A DNA stretch of 64,000 bases from contig NC_135786.1 of assembly GCF_051106095.1 (NCBI RefSeq), positions 213,566,001-213,630,000 on the forward strand, written 5' to 3'. This DNA is from Pogona vitticeps (taxonomy: Eukaryota > Chordata > Lepidosauria > Squamata > Agamidae). Both the position numbers and the translations under genes were made by a program. The notes under the pieces were generated by a model. It was not told the origin of the DNA. It made no database searches and saw only the letters and a program-made list of their open reading frames with translations. Shown here piece after piece: positions 20,011-30,826 of this stretch. The first letter of the stretch is position 1, and each line of letters opens with the position of its first letter.

Positions 20011-22646
20011 TTTTGTTGTTGTTCAGTTGTTAAGTCATGTCTGACTCTTCATGACCCCATGGACCAGAGCACACCAGGCCCTCCTGTCTTCCACTGCCTC
20101 CCAGACTTTGATCAGATTCATGTTGGTCGCTTCGATGACACTGTTCAACCATCTCATCCTCTGTCGTCCCCTTCTCCTCTTGCCTTCACACTTTCCCAAC
20201 ATCAGGGTCTTTTCCAGGGAGTCTTCTCTTCTCATGAGATGGACAAAGTATTGGAGCCTCAGCGTCAGGATCTGTCCTTCCAGTGAGCCATCAGAGTGGT
20301 ATTGTCTCCATATCTGAGGTTATTGATATTTCTTCTGACAATCTTAATTCCGGCTTGGGATTCATCCAGTCCAGCCTTTCGCATGATGTATTCTGCATAT
20401 AATAAGCAGGGAGACAATATACAGCCTTGTTGTACTCCTTTCCCAATTTTGAATCAATCAGTTGTTCCATATCCAGTTCTAACTGTTGCTTCGTATCTCA
20501 CATATAGATTTTTCAGGAGATAAGGTGGTCAGGCGTTCCCATTTATTTAAGAACTTGCCATAGTTTGCTGTGGTCCACACAGTCAAAGGCTTTTGCGTAG
20601 TCAATGAAGCAGAAGTAGATGTTTTTCTGGAACTCTCTGGCATTCTCCATAATCCAGCACATGTTAGCAATTTGGTCTCCAGTTCCTCTGCCCCTTTGGA
20701 ATCCAGCTTGTACTTCTGGGAGTTCTCGGTCCGCATACTACTGAAGCCTACCTTGGAGGATTTTGAGCATAACATTGCGTGTGAAATGAGTGCAGTTGTA
20801 TGGTAGCTGTAGCATTCTTTGGCACAGCCCTTCTTTGGGATTGGGATGTAGAGTGATCTTTTCCAATCCTCTGGCCACTGCTGAGTTTTCCAAACTTGCT
20901 GGCATATTGAGTGTAGCACCTTAACAGCATCATCTTTTAAGGTTTTAAATAGTTCAACTAGAATGCCATCACCTCCACTGGCCTTTTTGTTAGCTATGCT
21001 TTCTACGGCCTGCTTGACTTCACTCTCCAGGGTGTCTGGCTCAAGGTCAGCAACCACACTATCTGGGTTGTTCGGGACATCCAGATCTTTCTGGTATAAT
21101 TCCTCTATGTGTTCTTGCCACCTCTTCTTGATGTCTTCTGCTCCTGTGAGGTCCCTGCCATTTTTGTCTTTTATCATGTCCGTCTTTGCACAAAATGTTC
21201 CTTTAACATCTCCAATTTTCTTGAGCAGATCTCTGGTTTTCCCCTTTCTATTCTTTTCCTCTGTATCTTTGCACTGTTCATTTAAAAAGGCCCTCTTGTC
21301 TCTCCTTGCTATTCTTTGGAAGTCTGCATTCCATTTTTTGTACCTTTCCCTATCTCCCTTGCATTTTGTTTCCCCTTCTCTGCTATTTGTAAGGCCTCGT
21401 TGGACAGCCACTTTGCTTTGTTTCATTTCCTTTTCTTTGGGATGGTTTTTGTTGCTGCCTCCTGTACAATGTTACAAGCCTCCATCCATAGATCTTCAGG
21501 CACTCTGTCCACCAAATCTAGTTCCTTAAATCTGTTCTTCACTCCCACTGTGTAGTCATAAGGGATTTGGTTTAGATTATACCTGATTAGCACCATGGTT
21601 TTTCCTACTTTCTTCAGTTTAAGCTTGAATTTTGCTATAAGAAGCTGATGATCAGTCCCACAATCAGCTCCAGGTCATATTTTTGCTGACTGTATAGAGC
21701 TTCTCCATCTTTGGCTGCAGAGAATATAGTCAATCTGATTTCGATGTTGCCCATCTGGTGATGTCCATGTGTAGAGTCGCCTCTTGTGTTTTTGGAAAAG
21801 AGTGTTTGTGATGACCAGCTTGTTCTCTTGACAAAACTCTATTGGCCTTTGCCCTGCTTTGTTTTGAACTTCAAGCCCAAACTTACCTGTTGTTCCGTTT
21901 ATCTCTTGACTCCCTACTTTAGCATTCCAATCCCCTAGAATGAGAAGAACCTCTTTCTTTGGTGTCAGTTCTAGAAAGTGTTGTAAGTCTTCATAGAACT
22001 GGTCAATTTCAGCCATCTTCAGCATTGGTGGTTGGTGCATAAACTGGGATTACTGTGATATATCCCAGTATAGCTTTTCCAACTCCTTTGTTGACTACAA
22101 GGACTACCCCATTTCTTCTACGGGATTCTTGCCCACAATAGCAGGTATGATAATTGTCTGAATTGAATTCACCCATTCCCATCCATTTTAGTTCACTGAC
22201 GCCCAGGATATCAATGTTTATTCTTGCCATCTCCTGTTTGACCACATCCAGCTTCCCAAGGTTCATAGATCTTACATTCCAGGTTCCTTTGCAATTTTTT
22301 TTTTTTTTGCAGTATCAGCCTTTCCTTTCACTTCCACGCATGTCCACAGTTGAGTGTTCTTTCAGGTTTGGCCCAACCACTTCATTAGCTCTGGATCTAC
22401 TTGTACTTGTCCTCCACTCTTCCTCAGTAGCATGTTGGGACGCCTTCTGACCTGAGGGGCTCATCTTCTGTTCATGGAGTTTTCTTGGCAAAGATACTGG
22501 AGTGGCTTGGCAGTTCCTGCTCCAGGTGGATCGCGTTTAGTCGGAATTCTTCACTATGACCTGTCTGTCCCTGCACAGCGTAGCCCATAGCTTCTCTGAA
22601 TTACTCAAACCCTTTCGCCATGACAAGGCAGCAATCCATGAAGGGG
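20011..22646 (-). mobile_element. BovB (RTE) LINE, 5'-complete, internally deleted
   Basis: A perfect 11-bp duplication TTGAAGCCAGC at 20000-20010 and 22647-22657 bounds the element, so the 5' end at 22646 is an original end, not a truncation. Read on the minus strand: a 5' region, an A-rich run near 22290-22304, an APE-type endonuclease in two pieces (about 22266-22009 with DILGVSELKWMGMGEF, then 22040-21675 with LGDWNAKVGS and HRNQIDYIL), a linker and reverse-transcriptase fingers (21426-20479, with WPEDWKRSLYIPIPKKG), then the palm with YGDN where the active copy has YADD. A deletion of about 480 bp relative to the copy at 25507 removes the end of the RT and the following C-terminal region. 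There are several frameshifts. It ends with the BovB 3' terminus and GTT repeats. It cannot encode active protein. Confidence 0.92.
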
Positions 22647-22669
22647 TTGAAGCCAGCAGATTGCAACTA

Positions 22670-22973
22670 CAGTGGTGCCTTGCAGAACGAGCGCACCGTA
22701 GAGCGATGAATTCGCTCTACAGTGACGCTTTTTCGATCGCTAATGCGATCGCAGAGCGATGCCCCCAATGGGCGAAAATCGCAGAGCGAAGGTCGGTAAG
22801 CGGTGGCCGCGCGCAGCGTTTTCGCGCCCTCGTTAAGCGAGGGGAGGGTGAGTACTCACCTTCGCTGAACGGTGAGTAAATCAGCCGATTGGAACGCATT
22901 AAACTAAGTTTAATGCATTCCAATGGCTTTTTTCTTACTGCTCAGCGATGTTTCACACAGCAAGGCACCACTG
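22670..22973. mobile_element. Tigger-like MITE, CAGTGGTGCC family (copy A2)
   Basis: CAGTGGTGCCTTGC and GCAAGGCACCACTG are flanked by TA. It lies 12 bases beyond the target duplication of the BovB element. It holds the shared hairpin GCATTAAACTAAGTTTAATGC (arms on each side of a short loop; about 22897-22917) and GATCGCTAATGCGATC. No coding capacity. Confidence 0.82.
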
Positions 22974-22975
22974 TA

Positions 22976-24221
22976 ATTTTTTGAAAGCCATGGATCATAT
23001 ATGGCTAACTTGGTAATTGTTGCATTGTGAGTTCACATTGGCAAACCACAACACTAGAAAAACAGTCTGGATCTAGTCAGGAAGATATGCAAATATCATA
23101 GCAGTGTTATTTACCTAAATAGCTCTGGGTTTATTTTGTTTGAAAGTCAAACGAAAGTAAAATTGCTCCTGTGAGTTTAACTCAGTCAGTCTCAGCCACT
23201 TATTTTGGGAAGCAGATACATTTGGGCAATTAAACTATCTGCAGATTAAGAAGCAGCAGGCCACAATCTATTGTTCTGGTAATAATTAGTACTATATAAA
23301 TTTACTTCTCAAGCTATGATTTCTAATCCACTAAAAAGGATTTGATCTGTATTCTGGGCACAGTCTTCAGAGGGAACCATTCAGAGAAGTCGTGACCTAC
23401 TTTTGCTGAGAAAGTGTGCGAGTCGGCCTTGTCCTGCTAATTTGTTGAGAAAGGGTTTTGCGGTAAATTCTTCACAGCTTAAATGCTCATGCACGGCGAA
23501 ACTTTGCTGTAGAGACTCTATGCACCTCTTCCTCCCGCCTACCGCTTGCCTGGCATTAAATATAGCAGGAAGCTTAGTGAAACTGACCTGCAATTAAGTA
23601 GTGGCAGTCCCTCATTTGGTGCTCTGCAGTTGTCAATTAGCCTTTATTATGAGAGATTTGTTTGCAGGGGGCTTTTGTCAGTGTAGGCTTTGCCAAAAAT
23701 TCTGGCTCAGTACCTGAATAAAATCTATATGCTATTTTACACATGCTTATTTTAAAGCTGCACTCTCGAAACAATTCCCCTCCCCCCCTTCATCTGGTTT
23801 CATTTATTTCTTCTGAGAGATTTACCTCAGTTACAGTATAAGCAAAATGGGCGTCTACATATGTATGTACTCTGCAGTCTGAGTACAGGAGGAGAGAAGG
23901 AATGGACCCTAAGGAATCGGGAGGGGTGGGGTGACTCTAGGGATATGCAGAAAAAAAATGTTGATTTTGGATTAGAAAAACTATGAATGTGTGTGTATAC
24001 GTGTGTTTTAAAGAGCCAGAAATAGGGAATGTTGTCAAGATCCAGACGTAGTTTGTGTGGCATTTGTGGGTTGCAGAAAGACACAAGTGAAGAGGTGCAC
24101 AGCCCATAGGAGAGCAAGCACAGATGCTGAATGAAATGTGGGTAAACTGTGGGTTCTATTTAGCCTTGCTGCAGATTAGAAAGAAAGAAGAATAAAGCTT
24201 CACTCACACACTTCGTTAGTT
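22976..24221. other. Intron with a CNE-like segment
   Basis: No exon is supported. 23160-23720 is repeat-free and listed separately. Poly-C near 23780 and a short GT-rich stretch near 23988 are present. Confidence 0.45.
23160..23720. promoter_or_regulatory. Candidate conserved non-coding element
   Basis: Repeat-free, with AATTA/CAATTAA homeodomain-like cores (GGCAATTAAAC near 23225, GTAATAATTAGTAC near 23278, GCAATTAAG near 23592, GTCAATTAGCC near 23633). No exon frame. Enhancer role is inference. Confidence 0.3.
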
Positions 24222-24473
24222 TAGCTGTAGCACCCAGTAGAGCATCATGGTTTGAATATTTTATTGAGAAATGGGTGATCCAGGTTCCTAATCCCCACCA
24301 AGCCATGAAATTTATTAGGTGTCCTTAGGCCAAAAACTTTATCTCAGCCTGACAGAAATTTTGTCATGATGACAAAGTGGGGAAGAGGAGAACCAAGGCT
24401 GCTGCATTGAGCTCAGGTGAGGAGAATTGGGGTATCAGTATAACTGATAATAAATTATAATCTCTGTGAATCA
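24222..24473 (+). mobile_element. Second tRNA-SINE family, diverged
   Basis: GATCCAGGTTCCTAATCCCC (B-box region), CCAAGCCATGAAATTTATTA, TCAGCCTGACAG and GAGGAGAACCAAGGCTGCTG occur in the same order as in the squamate SINE with head GTGGTTAGAGT and body CACTGGGTGACC. Old, no target duplication noted. Confidence 0.55.
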
Positions 24474-24605
24474 GGGATTGGGAAGCTGTGGCCCTCCAGA
24501 GGCTATTGAACTATAATGCCCATTATTCCCAGCCATTGCCCATGCTGCTGGAAGCTACTGGAAGTTGGAGACCAGCAACAGATGGAGGGCCTCAGATTTC
24601 CCACC
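24474..24605. mobile_element. Palindromic MITE-like repeat
   Basis: GGGAAGCTGTGGCCCTCCAG on the left faces GATGGAGGGCCTCAGATTTC on the right; GAACTATAATGCCCATTATT faces the region GGAAGTTGGAG. Complementary arms meet near 24540. This is a common lizard palindrome. The family name is not certain. Confidence 0.55.
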
Positions 24606-25496
24606 CATTCTTTAAGGTGGAGGAGACAACTTCAATTACCCTGGCGGCCAAATTGTTAGCTCCAGCACTTACAGCAGGCTGCACTATGTTTGGAAATGGG
24701 GAAGAATGCCAAAAAAAATTCAAATCCAGAAACAAGCGAATGTCCACTGTCTGTTTTGATTTTTTTGCATGGAAAGAGCTGGGGTACTACATGTTTCCCA
24801 CCAAAAAACAGCAGAACAAAGGAAATAGTTAATGGGGTGGATATTGGTGAGAGGGAGGCTTTTTAGTGCCTTGAGAATCTCAAAGCTCACCTTCAAGGTG
24901 CACTTTACCCACCAGTTTTCTTCAGTTTCAGGAACTAGTCTTCTCCAGCCCAGCTACCAGGGTTACTTCAATACAAGATGCCAAGCAGAGAATCAGATAC
25001 TTCTCCTATTTTCTAGAACTTGCTGCTGTCCTGATAGGGTAGATTTAATTTAAATTTTAAAATTGGATTTTGGACAGTTTGAATCAATTTGATTTTTTTA
25101 AATCATTGATTTTTATCCACCCTGGCCCTTTATCTTTGCAGCCTGTGTCTGTCACTATCTAGTTATGAAAAGCTGCATGTTGGACAAATGAGGACACAAC
25201 AATAAAAAAATACATGTTTTTATTCCTTAAATATTAGTATGTGTTTTCTGCACAGTGAATAGTAAAGTCACAACATGTTTGAAATAGCAAAAATTTCAAA
25301 AGGCACTTCTTAGGAATGCTGTATGCAACAGAAAATTTTAAAACTTTCAATATCTCATTGTTAATAAGTGTTTTATTAATTATTTTGGTAATTTGAAATG
25401 CTTGAGCATTGTCATTTTAATGGGTTTAATGTCTTAACACCAAAATCTTATTATACACACAGTTGTGTGAATTGTGCTGATGGATTGCCAATTATT
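24606..25496. other. Intron, no gene seen
   Basis: Open frames at 24488-24832 and 24832-25053 have no recognisable domain and overlap repeat DNA in the first case. No splice-supported exon. Confidence 0.5.
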
Positions 25497-25506
25497 AACT
25501 GTTAGC

Positions 25507-26580
25507 AAAAGCCTTTGACTGTGTGGACCACAACAAACTATGGCAAGTTCTTAAAGAAATGGGAGTTCCTGACCACCTTATCTATCTCCTGAGAAATCTA
25601 TATGTGGGACAGGAAGCAACAGTTAGAACTGGATGTGGAACAACTGATTGGTTCAAAATTGGGAAAGGAGTACGACAAGGCTGTATATTGTCTCCCTGCT
25701 TATTTAACTTATATGCAGAATACATCATGCGAAAGGCTGGACCGGAGGAATCCCAAGCCGGAATTAAGATTGCTGGAAGAAATATCAACAACCTCAGATA
25801 TGCAGATGATACCACTCTGATGGCGGAAAGTGAGGAGGAATTAAAGAACCTCTTAATGAGGGTGAAAGAAGAGAGAGCAAAAATGGTCTGAAGCTCAACA
25901 TTAAAAAACAACAACAACAACTAAGATCATGGCCACTGGCCCCATCACCTCCTGGCAAATAGAAGGGGAAGATATGGAGGCAGTGATAGATTTTACTTTC
26001 TTGGGCTCCATGGTCACTGCAGATGGGGACAGCAGCTACAGAATGAAAAGATGCCTGCTTCTTGGGAGGAAAGTGATGACAAACCTAGATAGCATCTTAA
26101 AAAGCTTTGCCAACAAAAGTCCGAATAGTCAAAGCTATGGTTTTTCCTGTTGTGATGTATGGAAGTGAGAGCTGGACCATAAAGAAAGCAGACCGCTGAA
26201 GAATTGATGCCTTTGAATTGTGGTGCTGGAGGAGACTCTTGAGAGTCCCCTGGACTGCAAGGAGATCAAACCCATCTATTCTGAAGGAAATCAACCCTGA
26301 GTGCTCACTGGAAGGACAGATCCTGAAGCTGAGGCTCCAATACTTTGGCCATCTCATGAGAAGAGAAGACTCTCTGGAAAAGACCCTGATGCTGGGAAAG
26401 TGTGAAGGCAAGAGGAGAAGGGGATGACAGAGGACGAGATGGCTGGACATTGTCATCGAAGCTACCAACATAAATTTGACCCAACTCCGGGAGGCAGTGG
26501 AAGACAGGAGGGCCTGGCGCGTTCTGGTCCATTGGCTGATGAAGAGTCGGACATGACTTAACAACTAAACAACCACCACA
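25507..26580 (+). mobile_element. BovB (RTE) LINE, 5'-truncated
   Basis: A 10-bp duplication AACTG(T/G)TAGC at 25497-25506 and 26581-26590 (9 of 10) bounds it, so it is a truncated-at-birth insertion. The RT palm is readable from 25512 (KAFDCVDHNKLWQVLKEMG, then TVRTGCGTTDWFKIGKGVRQ, GCILSPCLFNLYAEYIMRKA), with catalytic YADD at about 25799-25810. A frame break occurs near 25890 around an AAC-repeat insertion. The C-terminal region follows (YFGHLMRREDSLEKTLMLGK at about 26341-26400), then the BovB 3' end GAAGAGTCGGACATGACTTA. It lies 2.85 kb from, and opposite to, the copy at 20011. It lacks the endonuclease and is not mobile. Confidence 0.92.
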
Positions 26581-26590
26581 AACTGGTAGC

Positions 26591-27630
26591 TATTTGCATT
26601 TCTAGTCACATGTCATTTGCACAACTTGGTGTGCAACGAGCAGTCTGAGTGGCAACTCATTAATAAGTGGCCACAATTTATGTCATGATTAGAGGTGGCA
26701 CTATTCGTATTTGAACAGATGTGGCAGACTCAAGTTATATAAGATCTTATTGTTAAAACCAGCATTATGAACCATGCTTGGAAACAGATTTATAGTTAGT
26801 GCAGTTGCAACAGAATAGGTTCCTTCTCCTAAACCTTCTACTAGGAGGCAAGTTGCAGCATTATAGATCAGCAGAAGCTGCCAACGCTCCTTTGGAAGCA
26901 TTCCTTCTTTGACGAGAGACGTCCACAGCACACTGTTAAGTTACAAAGATCTGAAAGATAGCAGCTGGGTTTTCAGTTTTCCAGAGAAAGGTACATTGAT
27001 ACAAGTGGCTTAAACAATAGATTTTCAGATGTCTGGGTTCAGCCTACTTATTTTGCCTTCTCTCTGGAATTTTTTTTTTAAATGACTCCAGCAAGGCACA
27101 TCTAATTGATACTAAATAATAATGAAATATCTTGACTTTTCATGGACATAGGCAGACTGTAAAAAGGCTGTAGCGTGTATGTTCAGTGCAGCAGAACAAA
27201 CTGCAAACATCCTGGCTTTCACTGAGTCAGTCATGCACACCCGTCGCAGGCACGTAATGTGTCTGGAACATACGGTCTAACCAAAGCTGTCTCACTGGGC
27301 AGGAGAGAAGAGAAGCTCCATGGCACAACTCTTGACGGATTATCTCCAGATCAACAGCTGCTGTCTGAGAGGATACTTATGCACACTCTGCCTTGTGAGC
27401 AAGTTATTAACTCTCAGGACCCACCAAAAGCTCTAGCACTTGCCTATAAATAGTGTTCCTTATGTTTGCCTTGCACGAGACAGAGCAGAACAAATGAAAT
27501 GTTTAAAAGGAGAGGATTGCTTTCTATATGTTGTAAATCTTGTTTTAATTTTGTTTCATTATAAAATGGCCGCATGCTTGCAAGTCTCTAAAGGAAGAGT
27601 GGGGAACATGTCAGACTAACTTGTCTATGG
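26591..27630. other. Intron, repeat-poor
   Basis: No exon is supported. 27120-27500 is repeat-free with dense mixed motifs (CTGAGTCAGTCATGCAC, ACACCCGTCGCAGGCACGTA) and could be a conserved non-coding element; this is a weak impression only. Confidence 0.4.
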
Positions 27631-27638
27631 GTCTAGAT

Positions 27639-28084
27639 CAGGGGTGTCCAACCTTTCACCTTCCCTGGGCCACATTAGAAGATGAAAAATTGGTTTGGGC
27701 CGCACATAAATTTGGTTTGGGCATGGGGGGGCAGCCGTAGCCATCCTCCACAGCCCCGCTCCAAGCGCGCTTACCGGCAGCTGCGATCTCAGACAGCAGA
27801 GGCTGCCAGCTTCAACTTCGGTGGCATTATGGGGCCCGGAGGGGGTCCACCTATTGACGGGGACGGCACAATGCCGTCACATAGCCCCCTCTCCCCTCCC
27901 CTCCCGCTCCTTCCTTCCCTCTCCCCCCCCCATTGTGACGTGCCCCAGCCGCATTCCGGCCGCAAGTGCCGGCAGTGTAACTTGAAACTTTGGAGTTTCT
28001 TTAAAAATAAAAAATTGCACTGGGCCACATTATGAGCCGACCTGGGCCGCATGCGGCCCTTGGGCCGCAGGTTGGACAAACCTG
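27639..28084. mobile_element. Non-autonomous hAT element
   Basis: The ends CAGGGGTGTCCAACCT and AGGTTGGACAAACCTG have a perfect 8-bp target duplication GTCTAGAT (27631-27638 and 28085-28092). Internally GGGCCACATTAGAAG faces a GGGCCACATTATGAG block, typical of lizard hAT elements whose ends carry GGGCCGCA. The middle is GC-rich with CCCCTCTCCCCTCC runs. No transposase. Confidence 0.9.
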
Positions 28085-28092
28085 GTCTAGAT

Positions 28093-28274
28093 TGTAGGCA
28101 TCAACTGTACACAGCTGCAGAAACATTCCACTACCCAAATCTTAAAGCTAAAGAGATCTGCATGGATATTACCCGTCAGATGAGGAACCACTGGAGGCAT
28201 ATCTGAGGCCCAAGATACATACAATGTTATTCATATATTGAATGTGTTTGGACAGCAATAAAACAATACCTATA
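28093..28274. other. Intron, nothing recognised
   Basis: No exon or named repeat. Confidence 0.45.
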
Positions 28275-28495
28275 GATAGTTCATTGATTTGGGTACCTCA
28301 CTGCTGAATTAGCGGTATTTGATTCCCCACTGTTTTTCTCAGTTTGATTCCCCACTATGCTTTCTGGGCACAGTCCCAGCACACCACTAAAAGTGGGGAA
28401 TGGCAATCCATTTCTGAGTACTCTGTACTTAGAAAACCCTGGAAAGGGTTGGCAACCGTTGGAATCACCTTGATGGCACCGTTGTCATCATCGAA
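28275..28495 (+). mobile_element. Sauria-type SINE, diverged
   Basis: The tail GGAAAGGGTTGGCAACCGTT and GGAATCACCTTGATGGCACC plus GGGAATGGCAATCCATTTCT match the 487 family. TTTGATTCCCCACT appears twice in a row, a small internal duplication of the B-box region. Confidence 0.7.
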
Positions 28496-29570
28496 ACACT
28501 AATTAACAAACATGCATCAATCATTTAATATAATAAAACAACAACACAGAAGCATGAAACATTTCAGCATATAAAGCCAGTTTTAGTTACAGAATATGAA
28601 AACATGCACATTTCATTGCCAACATAGCAATTCCATGTGATTTATCCAGGGATGCAAGTTTGCTTTCTAAAACTAAACAGCTGGTGTGATTTTGAGTTAG
28701 GTCATGACCATAGGGAGTTGTGCTTTAAGCCTGTGGTCTCTTGAAGTCCCAATCAGAATTATACCTCCTTCACTTGGAATTTGGAATGAAATTTTTTTTC
28801 CCCATTTATCAGTTTGGCACTGAAGTGTGGCTTCCATTCCATATCCTGCTACGATTATATATCAACGTGTTGATGAAGTAAAAATCCAGCACCTAGGATT
28901 CTCTAGAGCTATTGTTTGTCTGTTTATCTTAGAAATATCAGTTCCACTTACTTCCTACAGAATCAGAACAAAGAGTATTCTGTTTTTGAATTCATTTTGT
29001 TTGTTTCACTATGTCCTGCCTTTTCCTAGAATTGAGACCCAAGGCAGCTCATAACATGATTTTTTTTAAAAGTATGAATAAAAACACAATTTACACTATT
29101 AAAGTTAAAGAACGTATAATACTAAAACATAAACTAGTTAGTAGTTTAAAAGCATCTTGACTAAAATAATATTTTAAATGTTATAGCACACTCATCTAGA
29201 GTTTGATAGAATCTCAGACTGCCTTTAATATTTGTTTGAATTTCTTCTCCATCCTTCCTGAAGGACTTGTGTGATGTCCAGAGCTTGAAAAGCGACATTT
29301 TAAATACAATTTCTAGAATCCCCTAACCAATATGGGCACTTTTCCAAGTTCTGTTACTGTCTAGTCTGTCTGTGAAATGTGGGTTTGTTCTGTCTGTAGT
29401 TCCCAGGGGAGTCATCAGAATTTGGAATGGGGCCTGGGAACTGGTTCTTACTGTTCTGAGCTGAGGAATGACGGATTTGTCCTTATACCACTCCATTGTC
29501 ACAGTAACCTAGAGCGATGGCAAATTATACATGGCTTATGAAGTTCATTGATGGGGAAGTTTTTTTTTTC
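28496..29570. other. Intron; short LINE tail on minus strand at 29010-29060
   Basis: AT-rich, no exon. GTCCTGCCTTTTCCTAGAAT and GACCCAAGGCAGCTCATAAC near 29010-29060 are the reverse complement of an L2/CR1-like LINE 3' end of the kind seen at 48412-48478. Confidence 0.45.
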
Positions 29571-29690
29571 ATAGAATAACAGAATTGTGGAGTTGAAAGG
29601 ATCATGAAAGGTCATCTAATTCTAGTCCAATTCACTACCCGTGCAGGAAATCCACAGGAGAGCTGAAATAAGGGTGTACCTACCCCATCT
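29571..29690 (-). mobile_element. CR1 LINE 3' end
   Basis: CATAGAATAACAGAATTGTG then GAGTTGAAAGGATCATGAAA and GGTCATCTAATTCTAGTCCA is the reverse complement of the CR1 3' tail that ends in ATTCTATGATTCTATG-type repeats. Confidence 0.75.
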
Positions 29691-29850
29691 TGGTAATCCT
29701 TTCTTCAATTAATTGTTTTAACTAATATAGTAATTGTATTTTTTATGATTATATATATTTTATATTGAAATATTTTATGTTGTAAGCTGCCCCGAGTAGA
29801 CATGGTCTAGAGGGGCGGGGTATAAATTTAATAAATAAATAAACCTCTCT
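29691..29850 (+). mobile_element. LINE 3' end (L2/CR1-like)
   Basis: TTATGTTGTAAGCTGCCCCG, GAGGGGCGGGGTATAAATTT and AATAAATAAATAA form a typical LINE 3' terminus with a short A-rich microsatellite. The clade is uncertain. Confidence 0.6.
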
Positions 29851-29924
29851 ACTGAGAAATCTTAGACACTGGCTGGCAGACTTCCTAAGGACACCCTATC
29901 AATATTTAACTTACTGTGTTTTTA

Positions 29925-30008
29925 AATTGTGTGGATTTTAATATTATGAGCCGCTTTAGGTCCCTTGTTGGGGGAAATGCAGCATATAAATAAAACTAAC
30001 AATAATAA
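29925..30008 (+). mobile_element. LINE 3' end (L2/CR1-like), second
   Basis: GAGCCGCTTTAGGTCCCTTG and GGGGGAAATGCAGCATATAA then ATAAAACTAACAATAATAA is a related but separate 3' end. Confidence 0.5.
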
Positions 30009-30146
30009 GCTATCAAATCAATCCCGACTTACAGTGGCCCCTTTCAAGGTTTTCTGGGTAGAGAGTAAACAAAAGTGGTGGGGAATCAAACTCACAACCT
30101 CTGGTTCTGCAGCCAGATACCTAAACCGCTGAGCTATCCAGCCAGC
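30009..30146 (-). mobile_element. Sauria-type SINE, minus copy 1
   Basis: AAGGTTTTCTGGGTAGAGAG (tail side) through CTCTGGTTCTGCAGCCAGAT and CCTAAACCGCTGAGCTATCC (head side, A box reversed) gives a copy that lacks the central body. TTCAAAGG-like junctions are old. Confidence 0.75.
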
Positions 30147-30157
30147 TAATAATAATT

Positions 30158-30283
30158 ATGTGCCAACAAGTCAATTCTGACTTAGGATAACCCTTTTTCA
30201 GAGTTTTCAAGGTCAGGAATAAAAAGAAGTGGCTTACCATTCCCTTCTTCTGGGGGAGCCCTGGGAGTTGTCCAAGAACACCA
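30158..30283 (-). mobile_element. Sauria-type SINE, minus copy 2 (3' part)
   Basis: CAACAAGTCAATTCTGACTT, AGAGTTTTCAAGGTCAGGAA and GAAGTGGCTTACCATTCCCT are tail and body. The head is missing; the copy stops at the Tigger-like element at 30286. Confidence 0.75.
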
Positions 30284-30285
30284 TA

Positions 30286-30824
30286 CACTGGGGTCTCTAC
30301 TTAAGAACGTCTCTACTTAAGAACAATCCAACTTAAGAACAGCTCCATTTGCTAAATTTTGCTTCTACTTGAGAACAGAAATCCAAGGTAAGAACAGGAA
30401 AAAAAACCTTTCCTGCTCTTTTTTTAACCTTAGGTCATTTTAGGTTAAAAAAAAAAATCTCCCCCTAGTGGTAGAGTACGTATTAACCAGCTTTGCATTA
30501 GTTCCTATGGGAACTAATGCTTCAATGTACGAATGCACCTCTACATAACAAAAAAACAGCCAGAACGGATTAATTGGTTTTCAGTCCATTCCTATGGGAA
30601 ATCTTGCTTCAACTTAAGAACATTTCAATTTAAGAACACCATTCCAAAACGGATTAAGTTCTTAAGTAGAGGTTCCACTGTAGTTTCTATGGACGGAAAA
30701 GAGCAGATACGGATGAAATGGTTTTCAGTGCATTCCTATGGGAAATGCAGATTCAACATAAGAACTTTTCAACTTGAGAACCACCTTCCAATACGGATTA
30801 AGTTCTTAAGTAGATACCCCACTG
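30286..30824. mobile_element. Tigger-like MITE, CAGTGGGGTC family, composite (copy B1)
   Basis: The left end CACTGGGGTCTCTAC and right end GTAGATACCCCACTG are flanked by TA (30284-30285, 30825-30826). An extra internal end, GTAGAGGTTCCACTG, finishes at 30680 and is followed by TA. So a whole element (30286-30680) abuts a fragment (30683-30824) that matches, in reverse complement, only the left half of copies at 41030 and 55583. TTAAGAAC blocks repeat many times. No coding capacity. Confidence 0.75.
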
Positions 30825-30826
30825 TA

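Noticed and set aside
20479-22266. Protein frames with endonuclease and reverse-transcriptase motifs
   Set aside because: Not host genes; they are parts of the BovB LINE at 20011-22646.
24488-25053. Two adjacent plus-strand frames that could be exons
   Set aside because: The first overlaps a palindromic repeat and neither has recognisable domains or supported splice sites.
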